Positions 17,555-26,026 of a stretch of 64,000 nt of DNA are shown here, piece after piece. The notes beneath the pieces were generated by a model. It worked only from the letters and a program-made list of their open reading frames with translations. It did no database searches and was not told where the DNA came from. Each line of letters opens with the position of its first letter. Position 1 is the first letter of the stretch. The position numbers and the translations under genes were made by a program. Source of the DNA: an uncultured Alphaproteobacteria bacterium (GTDB lineage: Bacteria; Pseudomonadota; Alphaproteobacteria; Rhizobiales; Beijerinckiaceae); assembly GCA_937988775.1 (NCBI GenBank), contig CALKHP010000050.1, forward strand, positions 62,001 to 126,000. Direction: 5' to 3'.

Positions 17555-18415
17555 TCAAATGCCCTGCCGCGAGGCGCGCCACATGATGGCAAGCTTGAGC
17601 CAGTCGGCCCGCTCGACGCGGCTGCGGAACGGATGGTAATCTGGCCGCTCCATTTGCTTCAGATAGCCGTCGACGAGCGCGCAAGGCAGGAAAGCCGGCA
17701 GGATATCGGCGCGGATATGCCGTGCCCCCTCCCGCGTCGCCGCCAGGTGGCTGCGTGCGCGCGCCCGGCATTCGGCCAGCGCGGAGCGCAAGCCGGGCGA
17801 ATCATCGCCGGCCAGAATGTCGGCGCGGGAAACGCCGTGCCGGTCGAGCAACTCGGTCGGCAACAGCACGCGGCCCTGCCGCGCATGCCACGGCAAGGCA
17901 CGCAGCAGCCCGGTCATGCCGATCGCCACGCCGGCATGTCCGGCTTGCGTGGCCCCGCCGGGATCGGCGCCATCCGCCAGCACCAGGCAGGCAAGCCGGA
18001 TCAGGGCGGAGGAGGTCTCGCCGCAATGGCCCTCGAGGTCGTCCCAGCCCGCTACGGGATCGTCATACAGGTCGGACACGCGCGCATCGATCAGGTTGAC
18101 GAAGGCCTGGCGCGGCAGCCGTCTGGCATCGATCGTTTCCAGCAGCGCCATGGCCAGCGGATGGCCGCCCGCCCCGTCGCGCGCCTCGCCCTCGAACAGG
18201 TCGCGCCACCATTGCAGCCGCACCTCGCCCGGCAGCGCATCGCGCGCCACGTCGCGGATGCGCGCGATCTCGCTGCCGAAGGCGTAGAGCGCAAACAGAT
18301 GCGGCCGGCTCTCCGGCGGCGCGAACAGCGCCGCGTAATAACGGTCGCGGTCGTGCTCGCGCAATTGCGCTGCCGCCTGGTCGAAGGCGAAGGCTGGGCC
18401 GGTGAACTCGGGCAT
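17555..18415 (-). CDS. Squalene/phytoene synthase-family protein, NDUFAF6-like pseudoenzyme
   Basis: 286 residues with the squalene/phytoene synthase fold. The catalytic Asp-rich motifs are missing: where DxxxD is expected the sequence reads FGSEIARIRDVARD, and the second motif region reads GLLRALPWHARQGRVLLP. That second stretch followed by LLDRHGVS is characteristic of NDUFAF6, a human mitochondrial complex I assembly factor. So this is probably not a prenyl synthase. It follows the Mth938/NDUFAF3-like gene by 13 bp at the end of the yajC-secD-secF unit. A role in NADH dehydrogenase assembly is inferred from homology. Confidence 0.85.
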   Translation of the reverse strand: MPEFTGPAFAFDQAAAQLREHDRDRYYAALFAPPESRPHLFALYAFGSEIARIRDVARDALPGEVRLQWWRDLFEGEARDGAGGHPLAMALLETIDARRLPRQAFVNLIDARVSDLYDDPVAGWDDLEGHCGETSSALIRLACLVLADGADPGGATQAGHAGVAIGMTGLLRALPWHARQGRVLLPTELLDRHGVSRADILAGDDSPGLRSALAECRARARSHLAATREGARHIRADILPAFLPCALVDGYLKQMERPDYHPFRSRVERADWLKLAIMWRASRQGI

Positions 18416-18425
18416 GAGAAACCTG

Positions 18426-18812
18426 TCAGGGAACGGCGATCAGCGCCGCCGCAACGCGCCGACCTTCGCCGAACAGGATATTATAGGTCCGCGCCGCCGC
18501 CGCCGTCGCCATCGGCTCGAGCCCCATATGCGCATCGCGAAACAGCCAGCGCACGGCTTCGGGAACGGCCGCCATGTCCTCGCCGGTGCCGAGCAGCACG
18601 AGATCGATGGCATCGGCCTCCGCGAAAAGCGGCGCCAGAGACGCTTCGCTCATCGCAGCGAGTGTCTCGACCGGCCACAGATGGATGCCGGAGGGCAGCG
18701 CCAGAATCGAGCCGCGATGCGAGATTTCGCCGAAGCGGAACCCGCCCGCCCCATAAGCCTCGATGGTATGGCGGCCGGGTATGAACCCCTCATACAGCCT
18801 GCGGACGGCCAT
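18426..18812 (-). CDS. Mth938-like domain protein (NDUFAF3-like)
   Basis: 128 residues. The ending TYNILFGEGRRVAAALI is diagnostic of the Mth938/NDUFAF3 family, as is the HRGSILALPSG segment. Human NDUFAF3 is a complex I assembly factor of the Q-module; in bacteria the function is untested. The ATG overlaps the secF stop (TGATG), so it is translationally coupled to secF. The preceding codon GTG could be read as a start but lies inside secF. Association of this family with sec genes in alphaproteobacteria has been noted before. Confidence 0.88.
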   Translation of the reverse strand: MAVRRLYEGFIPGRHTIEAYGAGGFRFGEISHRGSILALPSGIHLWPVETLAAMSEASLAPLFAEADAIDLVLLGTGEDMAAVPEAVRWLFRDAHMGLEPMATAAAARTYNILFGEGRRVAAALIAVP

Positions 18813-19783
18813 CACACGCTGGCGGCGCGCGGTGCCGGTGCCTTGCCCGCCCTCTTCTCGGCCTTCTCGGGTTCGGGCGCGGTGCGGCCATCCGTGCGCA
18901 CACCGAGATAGATCAGGATCGGCGCCGCGATGAACACCGAGGAATAGGTGCCGACCATCACGCCGAACAGCATGGCGATGGTGAAGCCACGGATCACCTC
19001 GCCGCCGAAAACCGCCAGGCCGACAAGCGCCAGCGTCGTCGTGACATGGGTGATGACCGAGCGCGACAGGGTCGAGTTGACCGCCTGGTCGATCATGTCG
19101 TCCGTGTGCATCTTCTTGTATTTCCGCATCATTTCCCGGATGCGGTCATAGATCACCACGGTGTCGTTCAGCGAATAGCCGATGATGGTCAAGATGGCGG
19201 CGATCGAGGTCGCATCGAAATGGATGCGCGAGATGGCATAGAAACCGATCGTCAGCACCAGGTCATGCGCCGTGGCGATGATGGCGCCGACCGCGAACTG
19301 CCACTCGAAACGGAACCACAGATAGATCGTGATGGCGACGAGCGACAGCAGGATGCCGATCGTACCATCGCGCACCAGCTCGCCGGAGACGCGCGGCCCG
19401 ACCGTCTCGATGCGGCGCAGGTTGTAATCCTTGCCGAAGGTAGAGGTGATGGCATCGACGACGCGCTTCTGGCCCTGCTCGCCATCGGGCTGCAACTCGA
19501 CCTGCAACAGCACGTCGGCCTTGTTGCCAAACCCTTGAATTTCCACACCACCGATGCCGAGCGTGCCGGCCGTGGCGCGAATCTTGGCAAGATCGGCCTG
19601 GCCGCTCTTGGCCTGCATCTCGACCAGCGTGCCGCCCCGGAAATCGATGCCGACATTCATGCCGAGCACGAGGAAACCGACAACGCAGATGATCGAGGCC
19701 AGCGCCGAGAACGGGAAGCTCACGCGCCTCCAGCGCATGAACGGGTAGGAAGTATGGTCCGGAACGAGACGGAGCAGTTTCAT
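18812..19783 (-). CDS. secF: Protein translocase subunit SecF
   Basis: 323 residues with six predicted membrane segments and a periplasmic domain after the first. Signatures include GMNVGIDFRGGTLVEMQ and SLNDTVVIYDRIRE. With SecD it uses the proton gradient to pull proteins through SecYEG. It follows secD by 34 bp in one operon and is followed by the two complex I assembly-factor homologues. The tail is Lys/Ala-rich and not conserved. Confidence 0.97.
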   Translation of the reverse strand: MKLLRLVPDHTSYPFMRWRRVSFPFSALASIICVVGFLVLGMNVGIDFRGGTLVEMQAKSGQADLAKIRATAGTLGIGGVEIQGFGNKADVLLQVELQPDGEQGQKRVVDAITSTFGKDYNLRRIETVGPRVSGELVRDGTIGILLSLVAITIYLWFRFEWQFAVGAIIATAHDLVLTIGFYAISRIHFDATSIAAILTIIGYSLNDTVVIYDRIREMMRKYKKMHTDDMIDQAVNSTLSRSVITHVTTTLALVGLAVFGGEVIRGFTIAMLFGVMVGTYSSVFIAAPILIYLGVRTDGRTAPEPEKAEKRAGKAPAPRAASV

Positions 19784-19817
19784 CGAAAACCAGATGCCTT
19801 GTTGAGCCGCAAGCCGA

Positions 19818-21407
19818 TCAGATCGGCACGGTCTTGGGCTTGAACCAGCGATACCACGACGCGACGATCAGGCGTGTCAGCGTGAAAGCGGTGAAGACCG
19901 TGGTGATGATACCAAGGCAGAGCGTGACCGCGAAGCCTTTTACCGTGCCCGTGCCCATGAAGAACAGGATGGCGCCGGCAATGAAGGTCGTGACATTCGC
20001 ATCGACGATGGTGGCGAAGGCGCGCGCGAAGCCCGCTTCGAGCGCATTGACCACCGAGCGGCCCGCATGGGCCTCCTCGCGCATGCGTTCGTAGACGAGC
20101 ACGTTCGAATCGACCGCGACGCCGACCGTCAGCACGATGCCCGCGATGCCCGGCAACGTCAGCGTGGCGCCAAGCACCGACATCAGCCCGAAGATCAGCG
20201 CCACGTTCACGACCAGCGCCATGACCGCGATGATGCCGAGCACGCCATAACAGGCAATGGTGTAGGCGACGACGAGCCCGCTCGCCACCACCGCCGCCAG
20301 CTTGCCGGCCTCGACCGAATCCTGGCCGAGCCCGGCGCCGACCGTGCGCCGCTCGACCACGGTAAACTTCGCCGGCAAGGCGCCCGAACGCAGCAGGATG
20401 GCGAGGTTATTGGCGGATTCGACAGTGAACTGCCCGGAAATCTGGCCCGACCCGCCGGTAATCGGCGAGATGATGCGCGGCGCGGATACGACCTTGCCGT
20501 CGAGCACGATGGCGAAAGGCTTGCCGACATTCTCGGTCGTCGCCCGCGCGAAGCGCTGCGCGCCCTTGAGGTTGAAGCGGAAGTTCACCACCGGCTCGCG
20601 CGTCTGCGGATCGAAGCCCGGCTCGGCGGAGGTCAGGTCGGACCCCTCGACCATCACGCGCTTCTCGACCGCGATCGTGCCGCCGGTTTCCTGCGACGGC
20701 AGATTGTCGACATCGGCCGGGTTGGCGCCCGGCTCCGCCACGAGGCGGAATTCAAGCTTGGCCGTGGTGCCGAGAATGGCCTCGAGTTCGGACACGTTGC
20801 TGAGGCCCGGCACCTGCACGATGACGCGGTTGGCGCCCTGCTGCTGGATCGAGGGCTCCGTGGTGCCGAGCGCGTTGATGCGGCGCTCGAAAATCTCGCG
20901 CGCCTGGCTGACGGCGCGGGTGACCTTTTCGTTGAGCCCCGCATCGGTCAGCTGGACCTGCACGACGCCGTCGCCGTTATCGGTAACCTCGAGCGCGCTC
21001 GGGCCGGCAGCGCCGAGCGCACCACCAACCGGCGTCGCCAACTCGCGCAGCTTGACCAGCGCGCGCTCGCGCTGGCCGGCATCGGGAATGCGCACCTGCA
21101 CGCCGCGCGCCTGAATGGTGATGCCGCCGGAAATGCTGGCGCCCGCCTCGCGCAGCTTGCCGCGGACGTCATCGCGCAGCTTGACCACTTCGCTCTTGAT
21201 CAGGTCGGCGCGGTCGACCTCGAGCGCGACATAGGAGCCGCCCTGCAGATCGAGGCCGAGGACGATCGCATGCGTCGGCACCACGGGAAGGTACCGGTTG
21301 GCGGCGGCGATCTGTTCCTTGGTCAGGAAATTCGGCAGCAGAAGGTAGATGCCGAAAAAGCAGATCGCGAGGATCAGTGTGGTCTTTAAGCCCGAAAAGC
21401 GCAGCAT
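19818..21407 (-). CDS. secD: Protein translocase subunit SecD
   Basis: 529 residues. Start taken at MLRFSGLKTTLILAICFFG, the first membrane segment; 15 extra in-frame codons upstream are not conserved. The LGLDLQGGSYVALEVD motif, the large periplasmic P1 domain and the C-terminal GVAVDSNVLVYERMREE motif are all typical. It forms the SecDF complex with the next gene. yajC lies 28 bp upstream, so yajC-secD-secF is the standard operon. Confidence 0.97.
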   Translation of the reverse strand: MLRFSGLKTTLILAICFFGIYLLLPNFLTKEQIAAANRYLPVVPTHAIVLGLDLQGGSYVALEVDRADLIKSEVVKLRDDVRGKLREAGASISGGITIQARGVQVRIPDAGQRERALVKLRELATPVGGALGAAGPSALEVTDNGDGVVQVQLTDAGLNEKVTRAVSQAREIFERRINALGTTEPSIQQQGANRVIVQVPGLSNVSELEAILGTTAKLEFRLVAEPGANPADVDNLPSQETGGTIAVEKRVMVEGSDLTSAEPGFDPQTREPVVNFRFNLKGAQRFARATTENVGKPFAIVLDGKVVSAPRIISPITGGSGQISGQFTVESANNLAILLRSGALPAKFTVVERRTVGAGLGQDSVEAGKLAAVVASGLVVAYTIACYGVLGIIAVMALVVNVALIFGLMSVLGATLTLPGIAGIVLTVGVAVDSNVLVYERMREEAHAGRSVVNALEAGFARAFATIVDANVTTFIAGAILFFMGTGTVKGFAVTLCLGIITTVFTAFTLTRLIVASWYRWFKPKTVPI

Positions 21408-21435
21408 ATTGAACAGATTCCCGGCACGATGCCCC

Positions 21436-21780
21436 TCAGGACTGCGCCCCACCCTTCACAGGTTCGTTCTTCGAGCGCACCTCGACCACCATGGAGCGCA
21501 CCACGCGCACCCGGACGCCGTCGGTCAACTCGACCTCGAGTTCGTTATTGTCAGCCACCTTGGTCACCTTGGCGATGAAGCCGCCCGAGGTCACGACGGT
21601 ATCGCCACGGCGGATGTTGGCGATCATTTCCCGCTGCGCCTTGGCACGCTTCTGCTGCGGACGCATCAACAGGAAATAGAAGATCACCGCGACAGCGACC
21701 AGCGGCAGAAACTGCATAATCATCTCGTTGGCGCCCGGAGCCGCGGCACCTTGAGCGAAAGCTGGCGTAATAAATCCCAT
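21436..21780 (-). CDS. yajC: Preprotein translocase subunit YajC
   Basis: 114 residues from MGFITPAFAQ; starts 3 and 11 codons further upstream are also open. One membrane segment (FLPLVAVAVIFYFLLMRPQQ) is followed by the conserved KRAKAQREMIANIRRGDTVV region. YajC associates with SecDF at the inner membrane. First gene of the secDF operon. Transcribed away from the DUF815 ATPase gene. Confidence 0.93.
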   Translation of the reverse strand: MGFITPAFAQGAAAPGANEMIMQFLPLVAVAVIFYFLLMRPQQKRAKAQREMIANIRRGDTVVTSGGFIAKVTKVADNNELEVELTDGVRVRVVRSMVVEVRSKNEPVKGGAQS

Positions 21781-21880
21781 CGATCCCATCCGTGTAACGA
21801 CTGCCGCAGCCATGCGCCAGCCTCAAATCGCGCCGGACTATAGCGGCGCGAGGTTGGAAAGCAATCAGCTTTGCCGCTCG

Positions 21881-21899
21881 CTGTTCCAGCATGGAACAG
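21881..21899. promoter_or_regulatory. Perfect 19-bp dyad, possible operator
   Basis: ctgttcca-gca-tggaacag has perfect 8-bp arms. It lies in the 297-bp region between the divergent yajC and DUF815 genes. It contains gttc-N7-gaac, which is not the direct-repeat LexA form of this group. No protein can be assigned. Confidence 0.55.
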
Positions 21900-22077
21900 T
21901 CAACCGGATTCAGGCTGGACAGTGACGGCGGAACTGACCTAGTGGTCCTCGCATCCCGCGCCGGTCTTGTTTCTCGGTTACCGTGTAACGCGCCGATTCG
22001 GAAGAGAATCCTCGTATTTCAGCGCGGTCGGGCCGAAATCGGTGCGGCAGCGGACAAAACCACAGCGAAGAACCGAC

Positions 22078-22944
22078 ATGGCAGATTTTTCCGGATATGA
22101 CGACACCGTGCTGCGGCGCATTGCCGAAGCGCTCGAGCGAATTGCCCCGCCACCGGCCGCGACCGCGCCGTTCGAGGCCGCCAGCGCCTTCGTCTGGCAG
22201 GCCCAGCCGCCGCGCCTCGTGCCGGTGCCGCATGTCAACCGCGTCGATCTCGTGCTGCTGCAGGGCATCGATCGCGCCCGCGATACGCTGCTCGACAATA
22301 CCGAGCGCTTCGCGCGCAGCCTGCCCGCCAACAACGCCCTGCTCTGGGGCGCGCGCGGCATGGGCAAATCCTCGCTCGTCAAGGCGGCCCATGCCACCAT
22401 CGCGGCGCGCGTCGCCGATGTCGCCACGTTGAAACTGGTCGAGATCCACCGCGAGGATATCGAAAGCCTGCCGGGGTTGATGGCGCTGCTGCGCGGGCGC
22501 ACCGAGCGTTTCCTGATTTTCTGCGACGATCTATCGTTCGATGCCGGCGATACCTCGTACAAGTCGCTGAAAGCCGTGCTCGAGGGCGGCATCGAGGGCC
22601 GGCCGGACAATGTGTTGTTCTATGCCACCTCGAACCGGCGCCACCTGCTGCCGCGCGACATGATGGAGAACGAGCGCGCCACCGCGATCAATCCCGGCGA
22701 AGCGGTCGAGGAGAAGGTCTCGCTGTCGGATCGCTTCGGCCTCTGGCTCGGCTTCCACAAATGCAGCCAGGACGAGTATCTCGCCATGGTCTTCGGCTAT
22801 GCTGAGCATTTCGGCATCAAGATGGATCGGGACGTGCTGCAAGCCGAGGCGCTCGAATGGGCGACCACCCGTGGCAGCCGCTCCGGCCGCACCGCCTGGC
22901 AATATATCCAGGACCTCGCCGGGCGAACCGGCAACGCGCTGTAA
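22078..22944 (+). CDS. DUF815 family AAA ATPase
   Basis: 288 residues. Walker A is GARGMGKS at residues 91-98 and the Walker B region is FLIFCDDLSF. NVLFYATSNRRHLLPRDM resembles the sensor-1 segment of AAA proteins. DUF815 proteins are widespread but have no established role. The ATG at 22078 begins the conserved N-terminus. It stands alone on its strand between the yajC operon and the nlpD group, and the same neighbours are common in Rhizobiales. Confidence 0.9.
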   Translation: MADFSGYDDTVLRRIAEALERIAPPPAATAPFEAASAFVWQAQPPRLVPVPHVNRVDLVLLQGIDRARDTLLDNTERFARSLPANNALLWGARGMGKSSLVKAAHATIAARVADVATLKLVEIHREDIESLPGLMALLRGRTERFLIFCDDLSFDAGDTSYKSLKAVLEGGIEGRPDNVLFYATSNRRHLLPRDMMENERATAINPGEAVEEKVSLSDRFGLWLGFHKCSQDEYLAMVFGYAEHFGIKMDRDVLQAEALEWATTRGSRSGRTAWQYIQDLAGRTGNAL

Positions 22945-22989
22945 AGGCCGCCCGACAGCGCTGGCGCCACGAGCCATTTACAAAACGGG

Positions 22990-23072
22990 ATCGGCGGATC
23001 AAGTCCGCCGATGACGGCTGAAATGTTCGTGCCGGTCTCCTCCGCCGTCATGGGCCGGCTTGACCGGCCCAT
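22990..23072. repeat. Two family C palindromes (C3a, C3b)
   Basis: atcggcgga-tcaag-tccgccgat at 22990-23012 and atgggccgg-cttga-ccggcccat at 23050-23072. Their flanks are related in inverted order (gatgacgg and ccgtcatg; cggga and tcccg), so the two form a larger inverted pair. They lie between the convergent DUF815 and nlpD-like genes. Confidence 0.82.
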
Positions 23073-23140
23073 CCCGCTTCGGAAAAGTCCGGCGTAGCCC
23101 GGGGTCGCACTCGAGGCCGGGGCAAACAGAACGGGACAGC

Positions 23141-23172
23141 AAAAACGGCCGCGTGGGCACCCACGCGGCCGT
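23141..23172 (-). terminator. Rho-independent terminator of the nlpD-like transcription unit
   Basis: acggccgcgtgg-gcac-ccacgcggccgt forms a 12-bp stem. On the minus strand it is followed by TTTTTGCTG. It lies 53 bp after the stop of the LytM-domain gene and should end the long leftward cluster. Confidence 0.88.
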
Positions 23173-23225
23173 CTTCAAATCGATCGTCCCAAAGGGTCTC
23201 GCAATGGCCGATCGAATGCGTGAAA

Positions 23226-24485
23226 TCAGTTGAGGTAAGGCACCGGATCGACCGGGGTCGCGCCCTTGCGCAATTCGAAGTGAAGCTGCGGCGAGGACAC
23301 GTTGCCGGTCTGGCCGGATTTGGCGATGACCTGGCCGCGCGTGACGGTCTGGCCGCGCTTGACCAGCAGCGCCTCGTTATGGGCGTAGGCCGAGACGAAA
23401 CCGTTGGCGTGGCGCACCAGCACGAGATTGCCGTAGCCCTTCAACTCGCTGCCGGCATAGGCGACGGTACCGGCATCGGCGGCGCGCACCGGCGTGCCCT
23501 CGGGCAGCGAAATATTGATGCCCTCATTGCCGCCCTTGCGATAGGCGGTGATGATGCGGCCGCGCGCCGGCCACCGGAAATCATCGGCCTCGACCTTCGG
23601 CAGGCTGCCGGTCTGGTCGGGATCAGCGGGACGCGACGCCAGCACCTCTGCCTTTGCCGGCGCCTTGGCGGCGGCGGCCTTATGGGCCTCCTGCGCGGCC
23701 TTGGCCTCGGCGAGCTTGGCCTCCTTCGCCTGCTTCTCGGCGGCGAGTTTCGCCTTGTGCTCCTCGGCCTTGGCCTTGGCGATTTCCGCCTTCTTCGCCG
23801 CCTCGGCCTTCTTCATGGCGGCGATCTTGGCGGCATCGGCCTTCGGATGAGCGTCATTCTCCGCTTTCTGCCGGCGGGCGGCGGCCGCCTGTTCGGCATG
23901 CGGCGCCGAGGCAAGCTTCGCCGGCCGCTCGATCACGGTCCGGGTCGCGACCGGCGGCAGCGTCGACGAGGACGGGCGCTGGAAGCTCGTCGCCGGGCGC
24001 GCGGGCATCGGCTGGCTCACGGCGGAGGCCGCGACGCCATTGGCATGGTAGACCGGAATGATCAGGCGCTGGCCGGGCCGGGCGTCGCTGGCGCTTCTCA
24101 GGCCGTTCGCCTTGAGGAGGGCCTGGGGCGGCACGCCGTAGCGATTGGACAGGCTCATGACGGTATCGTTGGCGCCAAGCGTGACGGGCGTGCCGCCCTC
24201 GGCGCTCCAGTTGTCGACCTTGCCGAGATAGGTCGGGGCAGCGCTCCCGGCGGTCGAACTCGGCAGCGGCGAGGAGATCACCGGAGCCGTCGTCACGCCG
24301 CGCGGCGCGGCGATCGAGCCGGTGGTCGTGTGATCGACCGCCGCGCCCTGGAATGGATTTGCGAAGGGGTTTTCACCGAACCGCGTCGAATCCGAACTAC
24401 AGCCGGCGGCAAGGCCCGCCACGATCGTCACGACGGCAACACGACCGATCTGGCGGCTGACGGACTGATTGGAACGGATACGCAT
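23226..24485 (-). CDS. nlpD: NlpD-like lipoprotein, LysM plus degenerate LytM (M23) domain
   Basis: 419 residues from MRIRSNQ. A lipobox VAGLAAGC anchors it to a membrane. Order: LysM domain (GANDTVMSLSNRYGVPPQAL), a long Ala/Lys/Glu-rich coiled-coil region, and a C-terminal LytM domain. The zinc ligands of active M23 peptidases are lost: NEGINISLPEG lacks the first His, and SPQLHFELR has Gln for the first His of HxH. E. coli NlpD shows the same kind of losses and works as an amidase activator in cell division. Last gene of the cluster; ends at a strong terminator. pcm is 112 bp upstream. Confidence 0.92.
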   Translation of the reverse strand: MRIRSNQSVSRQIGRVAVVTIVAGLAAGCSSDSTRFGENPFANPFQGAAVDHTTTGSIAAPRGVTTAPVISSPLPSSTAGSAAPTYLGKVDNWSAEGGTPVTLGANDTVMSLSNRYGVPPQALLKANGLRSASDARPGQRLIIPVYHANGVAASAVSQPMPARPATSFQRPSSSTLPPVATRTVIERPAKLASAPHAEQAAAARRQKAENDAHPKADAAKIAAMKKAEAAKKAEIAKAKAEEHKAKLAAEKQAKEAKLAEAKAAQEAHKAAAAKAPAKAEVLASRPADPDQTGSLPKVEADDFRWPARGRIITAYRKGGNEGINISLPEGTPVRAADAGTVAYAGSELKGYGNLVLVRHANGFVSAYAHNEALLVKRGQTVTRGQVIAKSGQTGNVSSPQLHFELRKGATPVDPVPYLN

Positions 24486-24597
24486 ACTCTTAACCCCGAC
24501 TGCCGAACTCATGAGGGGAATTAAGCGCGAGCGAAGTTAAACAACGGTTTCCGATCTAACCCTCTTGGTAACCATGCCGGCAAATGAACGGTTATGG

Positions 24598-25251
24598 TTA
24601 AAGAATTCCTGCAAGGCCCGCGGCCAGCGGCAGCACCGCGGCCGGGCCAAGATCGACCGGCGCGACATCCGCGCTGCCCGGACGCAGCAGCATCCAGCGC
24701 TCCTCCCCCGGCTGGCCGAGAGGCGCGAGCACGCGCCCGCCACCGGCGAGTTGCAGCACAAGCGGCTCGGGCAGCGCTTCGAGCCCGGCATTGATCAGGA
24801 TCGCGTCATAGGGGCCATGCGCCGCCGTGCCGTCGCGCCCATCGCCTTGCCGCACCGAGGCGTTGCCGATGCCGAGTTCGCTCAGCCGGCGCGATGCTTC
24901 GAGCGCCAGCGTGCGGTAGCGCTCCAGCGCCACGACGCGGCGCGCGCAAAACCCGAGCAGCGCCGTCTGGAAACCGCTGCCGGCGCCGATCTCGAGAATC
25001 AGGTCGCGCGGGCGCGGCGCGAGCGCTGCAAGGCGGCGCACGATCTCGAAGGGCGACGGCGCCGACTGGCCGCAGCCGATCGGCAACTCGACATGTTTGT
25101 AGGCGAAGCGCTGCTGCGCTGGCTTGAGGAAGCGCTCGCGCGGCGCCCGCTCGCACGCGCTCAGCACCAGCGTGTCGCGAATGCCGCGCGCCCGCAGTTC
25201 CATCACGAAGACCGCGAGGCTCTCGGCGGCCTGCCCGTCGTCGAGGGTCAT
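24598..25251 (-). CDS. pcm: Protein-L-isoaspartate O-methyltransferase
   Basis: 217 residues. The SAM-binding motif I is LILEIGAGSGFQTALLG, preceded by the PCMT signature around LPIGCGQSAPSPF (usual form GxGQTISxP). It methylates isoaspartyl residues as the first step in repair of aged proteins. The C-terminal GGRVLAPLGQPGEERWMLL is also typical. Located between surE and nlpD, the same order as the surE-pcm-nlpD group found in many proteobacteria. Confidence 0.94.
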   Translation of the reverse strand: MTLDDGQAAESLAVFVMELRARGIRDTLVLSACERAPRERFLKPAQQRFAYKHVELPIGCGQSAPSPFEIVRRLAALAPRPRDLILEIGAGSGFQTALLGFCARRVVALERYRTLALEASRRLSELGIGNASVRQGDGRDGTAAHGPYDAILINAGLEALPEPLVLQLAGGGRVLAPLGQPGEERWMLLRPGSADVAPVDLGPAAVLPLAAGLAGIL

Positions 25252-25261
25252 GGCGGGCCGA

Positions 25262-26026
25262 TCAGCCTCCGAGCGCTTGGGCGAATACGGTGACGGTCTT
25301 GGTATCGGTCATGTCGATCTTCAGCGGCGTGACGGAGATGCGCTTGTCCTTGAGCGCTTCCAGATCGGTGCCCTCGCCCGGATCGATGCGATGGCGCGAG
25401 AAGGCCAGCCAGAAATACGGGTTGCCACGGCCATCCAGGCGGGAATCGACGGCAAGCAGCGCCTGGTTGCGCCGCCCCTGCATGGTGGCGACGGTGCCGG
25501 CGACCTCCTCCGGCGCGCAGGCCGGGAAGTTGATGTTGATCAGCACGTCGTCATCGATCTCGATGTCGAGCACCTTGCGGATGGTGGCCGCGCCATGGGC
25601 CTCGGCGCAGCGCCAGCTCATCGCCGCATGGCCGCCCGGCCCATAGGCCTGGCTGAGCGCGATCGAACGGATACCAAGGATCGTGCCCTCGGTCGCGCCG
25701 GCGATGGTGCCGGAATAGGTCACGTCCTCGGCGACATTCTGGCCCCGGTTGACGCCGGACAGCACCAGGTCGGGCGGGTTGTCCTTGAGGAGGTGGCGCA
25801 CGCCCATGATCACGCAATCGGTCGGCGTGCCCTTCACGGCAAAGCGCCGCTCGTCGATCTCGCGCAGCCGCAGCGGATCGTTGAGCGACAGCGAATGCGC
25901 CACGCCGCTCTGGTCGGTCTCGGGCGCGACGATGTAGATATCGTCCGAGAGTTCGCGCGCGATCTTCTCCAGCACGACGAGGCCGGGCGCGTGAATGCCG
26001 TCATCATTGGTGATCAGGATGCGCAT
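25262..26026 (-). CDS. surE: 5-prime/3-prime-nucleotidase SurE
   Basis: 254 residues from MRILITNDDGIHAPG, the metal-binding N-terminus of SurE. DLVLSGVNRGQNVAEDVTYS is the second family signature. It dephosphorylates nucleoside monophosphates and can cut short polyphosphate in some species. A longer open frame to 26344 overlaps serS and is rejected. The ATG overlaps the serS stop by one base (TGATG), so translation is coupled. pcm follows after 10 bp. Confidence 0.96.
   Translation of the reverse strand: MRILITNDDGIHAPGLVVLEKIARELSDDIYIVAPETDQSGVAHSLSLNDPLRLREIDERRFAVKGTPTDCVIMGVRHLLKDNPPDLVLSGVNRGQNVAEDVTYSGTIAGATEGTILGIRSIALSQAYGPGGHAAMSWRCAEAHGAATIRKVLDIEIDDDVLININFPACAPEEVAGTVATMQGRRNQALLAVDSRLDGRGNPYFWLAFSRHRIDPGEGTDLEALKDKRISVTPLKIDMTDTKTVTVFAQALGG

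Noticed and set aside
21884..21898. The gttc-N7-gaac dyad as a second LexA box
   Set aside because: LexA of this group binds direct repeats (GAAC-N7-GAAC or GTTC-N7-GTTC). Here the halves are inverted and part of a longer palindrome, so a different regulator is more likely.
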